DNA of 64,000 nt from Phoma sp. XZ068 (lineage: Eukaryota; Ascomycota; Dothideomycetes; Pleosporales; Didymellaceae), in NCBI GenBank assembly GCA_004835665.1, contig RBKR01000010.1, positions 1,178,001-1,242,000 on the forward strand, given 5' to 3'. Numbering within the stretch: the first letter of the stretch is position 1; each line of letters starts with the position of its first letter. The position numbers and the translations under genes are program-made. The notes under the pieces are model-generated. The model searched no databases. It saw only the letters and a list, made by a program, of their open reading frames with translations, and was not told the origin of the DNA. Shown one piece after another: positions 9,531-18,094 of this stretch.

Positions 9531-12205
9531 TGTACAGCCCTATAAGCACAATGATCAACTTACTTGCGTATTCTAAGACAATCGCCATGAATACTGCAAA
9601 CTCTGCTAGCACACAGTGGTTAAGAGACATAAGCGTTCTGCGCCTTTACGGTTGGCCTATTGTGATCGAGCGATTTAAGGCTATAGTGGGCGGTGTTCTT
9701 AAGCAGGCGGAGGACATGCTCTGGGAGCAGCTAATGTACGTTTTAGAGTGTGCAGAGGGCTTCAGCATCCCCCTTGAGAGCGTACAAGACGACGTCACCT
9801 TCACTAGTCAGGGTTATTCCTTCTTGTCCCGACCAGGCAACAAACTAGGTGATGGATTCGAATGGATTGTTTGGAGGTTGGTCTGAAGCCGAGTCGGTCA
9901 GAAGATAAGGGTGGATGGCCGGTGGCACCACTGCCACGTGCGTCGGTACCTGCGGAAGGTTGATCGATTTCTCGAGCTTCTGCTGTTCCTTGTCCACACG
10001 ACTAGAGGCCAGCCGGCTAGAGGGACAGAGATCACCACAGCTCGATATTAGAATGGCTTCTTGCAGGATCGCAACATCTTTGTTATGGACGGACAGGTCG
10101 TGTTCGTCAGCCGTTATTACAAGACGCAGTCTCTCTGGGACAAACCTTGAGTTATTCCTCTCTTCCTGCTATGGAGGGTCAGTCAGCTCTTTAGTATCTT
10201 TCTTGCGTATGTACATCCACTAAGCGAGCATCTAGTAAGCCACATTACTGGTTGTAGCTGGAGCGACTACGTTTAGGCTAGCAGGAACGGCCCCTGGGAG
10301 ACGGAACGACTTACCAGAGTAGTCGCTCGAGAAAGTTCTGCGTGGCTAGGCTGCCGTTTGACAACGCTTGAATATCGACATGCCGCCATTACACTAGGGC
10401 GAGAGTTCGTTGGCGCCCAGTTTGGCCATGGCTATCGCGAGCAAGTGGGCGAAGAGGCCATTGAAGAACCGGAGATGGCTTGAGAACGGGCTTGACTTGC
10501 AAGCCGGACGAACTGAGAAGATTGGCGTGCAGACATACGGCGTCCCTGTCGACATTGTGCAACACTTGAGTATCCGCTCTGTTTAGTTCTTTAGGCAACT
10601 GAGTGAGAAGTGGCACAGCTTCCTCAATCTGCCAAGCAGTCGCGCGCAACAAGAGGGGCAATGCATGAAGGGGCATTAAAAGCCGCATCGTCCGCGGCTA
10701 GTCGAACACAATAGCGCAGGGGCGAAGAGATCTTGCGAAGTTCCTGAAGTCGAGACTAGAGCGCTAAAGCACCAGCAGACGGAGGCGTACGATGCAACGT
10801 TAGCGAAGCCCGCCCCTCTACAGAGACACTCTAAAAGCGTAGCAGCTTCAGATGCCGAGCTAGAGCTCGCGATGCAGAAGGTACTGGGCCAGGCGCAGAC
10901 CTCGTTCAGGTCTGCAGAGCAGAAGCTGGCTATGAAGGCAATTCTGCAGGGAAAGACGCCTCTTGTAGTGGTTCTGCCTACTAGGGGAGGCAAAAGCCTC
11001 CTCTTTATAGTGCCAGCTTGCCTTCTAGATCCTAGCATCACCATTGTTGTAGTGCCGTTCTAAGCGCTGCTGAACGATCTCTCAGATTGACTGGAGAAGG
11101 CAGGGATCGAGCACATTGAGTAGAGAGGTGGCTAGGTGAATCCAGCGGCCATAGTCCTAGTGAGCGCTGATTTCGCCGGGCGGTGGAACTTTCTCACGTA
11201 CGCGTCATTATTGGATCAGAAAGGCTTGTTGAGACGGGTGGTAGTCGATAAGTGCTACTTGACATACACAGCTAGTTACTACAGAGCTCAATTGGCGCAG
11301 CTAAAGAACCTACGTTTTCTCTCCTGTCTAATCGTTCTGTTAACAGCAACGCAGCCTCCTATGCTAGAACATAAACTTGCAGAGGCCATGCTAGTACGTA
11401 AGGCACAGTACATCCAAGCAAGCACAGTGCGGCTAAACATCCGTTACCTTGTACATACTGCACTAAGAAGCAAGATCCTAACAACAGCAGTGCAGACCTG
11501 TCAGCGGCAGTTAATTTGCCTAAACGGCTCAAAAGGCGTAGTGTACTGCAAATTGCAGGATCAGTATAAAGAGATGGCACAACATCTTAGTTGTAGTTTC
11601 TACTATGCTAGGATGGATGCTGAAGATCGGACGAACCGAGTAGAAAGATGGGTGAGCGACGGCGGCTTTATCGTGGCTACCTCTGCACTAGGGACAGGTG
11701 TGGATTACCCTAACATTGTATATGTGCTTCATGTTAGGGTACCGTATGGCATGATTGACTTTGCGCAAGAGTCGGGGCGTGCAGGACGCGGGGGGGAAGC
11801 AGTGGACGCGGGGGGGAAGCAGTGGACTCGGTGATACTAGCGGAAGAGGAGGAGGAGGCTGGGCGCGCGGAGGACGCAAGTAAGAGCGCAGACAAGTCGG
11901 TGATAAGAGAGTTTGTCTACTCGAAGAGCTGTCGACGGGCGATCATGAGTAGCTATCTCGATGGGCAAGGGGTCAAGTGCAGTACGCAAGATTGCGCAGC
12001 GTGCGACCGGTGTGGAGAAGGGATAGCGGAGTGGCATAGATGGCAGCAGAGAGAGGGTCGTGAGATGGAGGTTGTTTGCAGGGTGCCGAACGAACTGGCG
12101 GACGGGTGTGCAGCATGTTGGGTGACAAGGCAGGGAGAAGACGACGGAGACTGGTTTCTGCACTCTCGAGCCGGGTGCAGGGCAGGACCAGCAGAGCTTT
12201 CGATC
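8590..12205 (+). pseudogene. Degenerate tyrosine-recombinase-like/RecQ helicase fusion (TLH-type)
   Basis: Across changing frames this segment matches the organisation of the 18.1-20.7 kb protein and then continues into a RecQ helicase. From about 8960 to 10660 it parallels that protein, including QGYSFLSRPGNKL against PGYSFLQEPANQL, and an IYR motif followed by a Y nine residues after the His position. Helicase motif I (LPTRGGKS, about 10972-10997), a mutated Walker B (VVVDKCYL at about 11238, where DECH-like residues are expected) and motif VI (AQESGRAGRGG at 11764-11796) follow. A cysteine-rich tail comes at 11940-12050. Many TAG/TAA stops, TpA-rich sequence from 7.9 to 9.5 kb and a 20-bp duplication show that it is dead. 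The family is known near fungal telomeres as telomere-linked helicases. The left limit is uncertain. Confidence 0.75.
11784..11823 (+). repeat. 20-bp tandem duplication in helicase motif VI
   Basis: The unit ggacgcgggggggaagcagt occurs twice back to back. Reading across a single copy keeps the helicase frame open from AGRGGEAV into DSVILAEEEEE. The second copy shifts the frame by two. Confidence 0.9.
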
Positions 12206-12929
12206 GACGGCTGCGACAATTATTTGGGAGGTTTGTCGTGCTACATCAGCAGCTCCAACCTTCTTCAGTCCGATCGTTATCGACAGAATCAAGTATGGAG
12301 ACGGTGGCCTGGTAGCAAACAATCCAACGCGCTTGGCGATACAAGAAGCAAGTGAGATATGGCCAGGACGTAGTATTGGCTGTCTGTTGAGTCTTGGAAC
12401 CGGCGAGGTCGCTCCAAATCAACTAGTCGAGAGAGAACGTCTACCCAGGGAAGGGCGGGCTGAACGGATCTTCGCCTCATTAGCTCCGAAGCAAAAGTTT
12501 CAGCTAGAGGTAGCAAAGTGGTGCGTCCAGAACATCACCAGGTGCGCGAAGGTTCACAACGAAATTTTGGCCAATGTTAATCGTGACGGACTCCGAAGAA
12601 CGTATTTCCGCTTGAACACGCCAGACATCGGGAAAATCGGACTAGAAGAGTGGGATCAAATGGATGATATGATTGCTCTTGCTACGGACTATATGACACC
12701 TCGTCACATGCGGGAGTTGAAGAGCACGATCGCTAAGCAGATTATTCAGCCGGCGCTCTTACCTCCACAACCCAATTATTCTGCTCCACGGGGCGAACAC
12801 CAGGCCTATGTCAACAGTTTGACGTCTCAACCGTTAGTCGCGGCCATTGAATACACGCAAGGTCAGAATGACCGGGGGGGGGGGGCGGGGGGGCGTTGGA
12901 GACTCGTCAACAGGTACATATTCTTATGA
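12206..12929 (+). pseudogene. Patatin-like phospholipase, C-terminal fragment
   Basis: Beginning abruptly at about 12206, the frame reads IIWEVCRATSAAPTFFSPIV, then YGDGGLVANNPTRLAIQEA and GRSIGCLLSLGTG. These are the DGG catalytic-aspartate block and following strands of patatin-like acyl hydrolases, which cleave membrane lipids with a Ser-Asp dyad. The nucleophile elbow (GxSxG) and everything upstream are absent; RecQ-relic sequence occupies that place. In fungi such patatin domains often sit at the front of NLR-type (NB-ARC/NACHT-TPR) proteins, but no nucleotide-binding domain follows here. A poly-G/C run at about 12873-12893 closes the recognisable part. The fragment cannot be an active enzyme. 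Confidence 0.8.
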
Positions 12930-14847
12930 AGACCGCACATTAGGCTGAGTATGATAACTTCAATAGCATTCCCCATATCACGTTGCGCGCCAGTGTCTTC
13001 CCTGCTATGCGTATCAAGAAGTCTTACAAACATAGCGGATGCGTTCCAACGAGTACGAACGCGGTCACCGGGGCTATACCGTCTTTGGCCCCAACTCCTA
13101 GCCCTCAAAGCCAACTTCCGTCAAACAATATGGGATTTCATCTATCCATTCATTCAGCCAGACTTACGTCATAGCCTCAAGTTCCTCGAGTGGCATGAGG
13201 AGTCCGGCGGTCACCTGGCAGTTGAAGAAATTGCGGATGATGCCGACCTTAGCGAGCTTCACCACATAATCAGGAGAAGCACGGCTGATCTTAAATATCT
13301 TGAGGCTAGGCGCTGTGTTATGGACTCATTTCCGGCGCATATTCTTCCCGCCGATAGAACTGCTTTAAGCAATCTACAGATGGAATTCCAGAATCTGAGG
13401 GCTTTAGTGATTAAATTGAAGAGATCTCGGAAAAAGAGTTCGCAACTCCCGGCAACCCAACAAAAACCCTCCTCAGACGCTCTTAAAGTCGTTCTTCGAC
13501 CTCCATTGGAACAGATTACCCAGAAGCTGAGTCAGTACAGGCGTGTGGAATCCGTGTCTACCAAGTTATACTATGCACTCCAAAGATCCTGCAAGGACCA
13601 TACAGAGCACGTAGCGCAGTTCAGACTACAACCACACCACCCTATCTCCAGTGGTAATGAAAGGTTCATAGAATTCAAACTCCGCTTCGGTGGAAAGTAC
13701 GAAAACCATTCAAGCACGCGGCAGTCGAACAATGCTGTATGGTTAGCTATACAGTCTTCTGCATGGGATGCACTGCCAAAGGAGGGCAAAAGACAAGGAC
13801 TATCATCAAATTGGAAGAGCGTTGGTGCAAAAGGAGCACACGAAGACGATGAGCAAGCTTGTAGCAAGAAGACGAAACATTCTGCACAACGGCAATCCCG
13901 GACTCTAGACAAAAGAGATGTGACAGATCACGTGGAACAAACAGGACTACGCAGCTGCAGCTCAATGTTTACGTCGAGAGGGCCTGGGCGTCATGCAAGC
14001 TTTGCTACCCGGCGAGACTTCTGCGTGCGTATGCGCAGATACAATCAAGACACAGTGGAGAATCCCCAACTCGACTTGGGTTATCTTGAAATCAACCAAC
14101 GAAATTCACCATGTTTCGTTCAGCGATGCCTATCTTACACTTGGAAGAAGCGAACCTATTCCACTCGTACAGGTTCTTCGAACGTTCTTCACAGGGCGCA
14201 ACACCGAATCTATGCCTAATGAGCGCGTTGGACTCGCCAAGCAGCTTGCTTCAGCAATGTTGCAGTTCCAGAGGACGCCCTTGTTGTATGGAAACTGGAG
14301 TAGTAGTGACATTATGTTCTTTGGCAAAGCCCAAGACCGAATCGAGGCCGAAGAGAGCCTTCGTGGGCCACATTTGAATGTTAGTATTCAAGGGAAGCCG
14401 AAGGTAGGGTATGAGCAGGGAAATGTCAATGAGGAAAAGGGCAAGCAGCCTGTCTCCGAGAAATTCATTCTCCGTCAAAGCCTCTTCGAGCTCGCGATCA
14501 TGCTCATCGAAATTGCATTTCAACGACCATTGGCAGACATCGTAAGCTCCAGAAAACCAGAGGATGCAGAAGATATCTCAGGAGATGAGGCCGCCCACCA
14601 TGACGAGAAACGGGATATCGATGACCAGGCTCGATGGTTCGCTGCTGACAAGTTGTGCGATAATGTTGCCGCACACTAGGGGTCTGATTACCGAGATGTG
14701 GTCAGAAGATGTTTGGATAGTTGTCTTAACCAGGGGGAGAATAACATGCAAGGCGAGGAGTACGATGCTTTCATCTATACCGATGTGGTTAATATGCTAG
14801 AGGAAATACAGGCTTGGATGATTAGGGAGGACTGGCAGGCAACCTAA
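12930..14847 (+). pseudogene. DUF7580-like (kinase-related) fungal protein, disrupted
   Basis: Frame one (12951 to about 13920) encodes a helical region, and a second frame (13924-14847) the C-terminal part. The latter contains SFSDAYLTLGRSEPIPLVQVL, LLYGNWSSSDIMFF, LFELAIMLIEIAFQRPL and, at the end, DYRDVVRRCLDSCL. This is the layout of the fungal DUF7580 family, whose C-terminus resembles a degenerate protein kinase. A frame change near 13.9 kb could be an unrecognised intron. A TAG at 14677-14679 interrupts the frame 56 codons before the natural stop, and a C-to-T change would explain it. No convincing N-terminus was found, so the gene is probably dead. The family assignment comes from motif memory. 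Confidence 0.6.
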
Positions 14848-15512
14848 TGTACGACAATGGTGACCCAATCCATGTTTCAACGTTATATCAAGTAACACAG
14901 GCTATGTAGGATGACCGGGCGAAGTTTATATAGCAGTAGGGCAAGGTAACGTTAGTGTGTTGAGGAAGTTCTGGTGCGGCTTCAAGAGCGGTTGAGCGCG
15001 CATCATGCGATGAAATAGCTAGCTCTGTCTAATTTTCATGTAAGACGGTTATTAATGCTTTGTTGTCCACTGTTGCTTAGAAGTCAAAATACCTTCAGCT
15101 TCTTCCGGCAGACAGGGTCTAGCGGCACGCAAGGGGGGGTGGGGGATCAGATGTTTGCAGTCGCAGTTGATTCACGCAATCAGCTGGCATGTACAGCTAA
15201 TGGCAGGCAGCTAGTCAAGCTAGCAGCTGATTTGTCTGCGGCAGGAAGCAGATGTGGTGTTCTATCAATCCTTAGTTCCGGGATACAGTAAGACGACAAA
15301 GTTTTGCCTTTGATGGCATAGTAGAGGCACAGGTACAAACTTTCGTCTGACGGTCTACGAAATTCGCAGCAGTGAAGACGGCCGGCCCGCTCTGGCTACA
15401 GGGTTGTCAGCTTAAACCATGACTGGCAAGTACCCTCTTGTATCTCGCCAGATCACGTGCTCAGACGAGAGGGGGTTGACTAGCGAGATGACTATGTTTA
15501 TTTATTTATTTG
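14848..15512. other. Intergenic, nothing recognised
   Basis: Short unrelated frames only. A G-rich run lies at about 15131-15145. Confidence 0.35.
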
Positions 15513-15987
15513 TTTGGTTTGGTTTGATTCCTACGTCGGTTTCAGCCGCGTTCTGCGCAGCTATGCCCGGAGTTACAGACGTGGCAGACAGACGACGCGG
15601 TGCGGATGTTGATCCGCGCCGCCCCACTTCATTCCTGCAAACAGGAACCATCTGTCCCCAGAGGCCTGCCCGCCTCTACGAGCCTTGAACCAACGTCACA
15701 CATACGAGACTTCGAGTACGGCATACACACAGGAACAACAATTTGAGGAACGCAAACACAGGCAAACACGTCACTTCTAGAGACGAAATGTACATAGTCG
15801 TAGATAGAAGCCAGACAACGGCAGGCCTCTGGGGACAGATGGCTCTTTCGAGAGTGAAGTGGGGCGGTGCCGATTCGCGTCTGCACCGCGTCCGCTGTCT
15901 GCCACGCCTGTCACTCCAGGCATAGCTGCGCAGAACGCGGCTGAAACCGACGTAGGAATCAAACCAAACCAAACCAAACCAAACCAC
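15513..15987. mobile_element. Fold-back / long-TIR non-autonomous element
   Basis: The arm at 15513-15672 is repeated in inverted orientation at about 15820-15987. They share blocks such as gattcctacgtcggtttcag and ctgtccccagaggcctgcc with scattered mismatches. Each outer end carries a tttgg/ccaaa pentamer array, longer on the right. About 150 bases of unrelated sequence form the loop. No coding capacity is present. This is the structure of a fold-back element or a MITE with very long terminal repeats; no clear target duplication was seen. Confidence 0.8.
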
Positions 15988-16255
15988 CGAGGAATTACTC
16001 TGATTGGGCTTCAGCCCATCACAGTCTTTTAGGGAACGTTGTAAATTGATGCAACGCGGCGCTGGGACATCGTCGCGCCTTGTTTGATAGCCTGAATCGC
16101 AAGCTGTATACGACGCTCTTTTGATTCTAATTGTATGTTGCTGTGTTGAGACAACGTAGTTGGGGTGGTTTTGGTAGGGTCATGGCAAAAGTGAGCGGTT
16201 CGCTTGTGTGAGCGGCTCGCTTGTGGAGTACGTTATATTAGAACCTATGCTACAC

Positions 16256-17812
16256 TTACTTCATTAGCATCCACACTATATTTTCTCTCTTCACTTTCGC
16301 GAAAAGCAACGCTCTATTGCCGCCTGTCCTCCCTTTCAGCGGGGACGGATCCCCTAGTACACCCACCGCAGGCTTCTCGCCAGTCGGACCCACGATAGCC
16401 CTGTCCCTAGTTACACCTGCAACCCAGAGCACAGGTGTTGCGCCTTGCATCTGCAAAACCACATCGCCAAACGGGTTGAATGTGTAGGCAGCGGCGGATC
16501 CTTCGCTTTTCTTGGCATCTTCAGGCAGAGGCTCAATGCCGGGCACGTTCGCAGGCTGAGTGTTGGGACACATAATCCGTTGCTGGAGTTTCCACATCGT
16601 GGCTTCTTTTGCGAGGGTCAGCCTGTATAAACAGGGCACATTAATTTCTGTGATGGCTGCGACATAGACGGTACTGCCCGAGACGGCGAGGGCAGACAGC
16701 TGGGTGTGCGGAAAGAGAAGGGGTTCCTCGGCTGGCGCCGCGGCTGACGCCTGCGTGTTGGGTGTCGTAGATGCCGTCGTTTCTGATATAACTCTTTCGA
16801 CAGGGGAAATAGTTGCCCAGCCCGAGCTCGTATGAAAGGAGGCCATGTAGAGGACGTGATTGGTACCAATGGCAAAGACAAGGATGGTATCACGTGAGGG
16901 AGAAACTGCAGCGAGGGAGGTTGATGGCAGGATGGGGGAGGCCTGGTTTAAAGTCGGATCTGAAGGTAGACGTTGGTGGAATGAGCCGGGCCAGGGAGTC
17001 GGAATCGGTGTTGGAGGAGTAGGAGAGGAGGCCGAAGCAGATGGGATCGTAGTAGACGGCCACCATGCGGTATGAATGTAGTTGTCTTGGCCGATGTAGA
17101 AGACGTCAACGGAGACTTCATCGCGAGCTACCACACTGATATTGCTAAACCAATGGATTGGTTTACCTTCAGCAAGAGGCAGAGGCTCAGTCCACGTATC
17201 GCCTGCCAACCGCCGGACGCCCATCAGGACATGTGACTTTGTTACAAAAAAAACCTGAGTATCTGTCGGGGAGCGTTTGACCGCCGCCAGAGCTCTATTC
17301 CTTCTTAGCACAAGCTGTGCGGAATCCGAGACTATTCTTGCAGGGCGATACCATATCCATGCTTCTAATTTGCCAGGGGCTCGGACAGCTTTGATGCTTA
17401 CAGGCAGACCTGCCTTGTTAAGCGTAAATAGTTCGGGTTGAGGTCCAGCAGTATCTGGTCCTTCGTCGATGTAACTTTCGACAACGAGAGAGACTGGCGC
17501 CTCTGGCTCGAGTAGATCGTCCGTCTTGGGCTTGTCTTGGAGGAGAGTGGGCCTCGAGGTTCCTCCCCAGACCCTCTCGACATGCATGGACAAATCGGTC
17601 TTGCTGAAGAACGTGCGTAACATAATATCTTCCCACACAGCGATTCGAGGCTGCGCCACCGGATACCTTGGGTCTCGAACCATGCTGGTGTCGAAACAGA
17701 GATGTTTTATCCTTGCCCTTTGCTTGCCAACAGTGACATGTATGTCTTGGTTTCCTTTCTCGAAGAACATCCATTGACGCCCCAGGAAGAGAGCCGTGGT
17801 AAGCGAGTGCAT
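16256..17812 (-). CDS. Beta-propeller, fucose-specific-lectin-like protein
   Basis: A 518-codon single frame. It shows repeated Trp-rich strands separated by Asp/Asn turns, for example VDVFYIGQDNYIHTAWW and HVLMGVRRLAGDTWTEPL. Such repeats are typical of six-bladed propellers related to fungal fucose-specific lectins, which bind glycans. A Pro/Ser/Thr-rich linker near residues 265-290 separates two halves. No signal peptide is evident, which also fits fungal lectins of this type. It is longer than the roughly 310-residue classical lectin. Other WD/kelch-like propellers cannot be excluded. The ATG at 17812 is the first of the frame; an upstream exon is possible. Confidence 0.45.
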   Translation of the reverse strand: MHSLTTALFLGRQWMFFEKGNQDIHVTVGKQRARIKHLCFDTSMVRDPRYPVAQPRIAVWEDIMLRTFFSKTDLSMHVERVWGGTSRPTLLQDKPKTDDLLEPEAPVSLVVESYIDEGPDTAGPQPELFTLNKAGLPVSIKAVRAPGKLEAWIWYRPARIVSDSAQLVLRRNRALAAVKRSPTDTQVFFVTKSHVLMGVRRLAGDTWTEPLPLAEGKPIHWFSNISVVARDEVSVDVFYIGQDNYIHTAWWPSTTIPSASASSPTPPTPIPTPWPGSFHQRLPSDPTLNQASPILPSTSLAAVSPSRDTILVFAIGTNHVLYMASFHTSSGWATISPVERVISETTASTTPNTQASAAAPAEEPLLFPHTQLSALAVSGSTVYVAAITEINVPCLYRLTLAKEATMWKLQQRIMCPNTQPANVPGIEPLPEDAKKSEGSAAAYTFNPFGDVVLQMQGATPVLWVAGVTRDRAIVGPTGEKPAVGVLGDPSPLKGRTGGNRALLFAKVKRENIVWMLMK

Positions 17813-18094
17813 CCCCCTACAAAAGATCGCGCACCTTTCTACTTTACCTACATGGCAGCGAACCGACAGGTTGGAGTGTCAGCATTGACCTTTTTTGCCC
17901 TATTTCGTACTAGTCCCGGATTGACTCCACGACTACCCCTGCACTTACCCCTTTGAGCCATCTTGACTCCGTAACCTCCGCTGCCGTGTTGAACCTCCCA
18001 TCTCTTGCAACTGCTGCAACTACGGGGCGTAGCACTAATTCTAGTCCATGTCTCGTACGTGGAAAATCTACACAGGAAATCCTGTCGATCCTAG

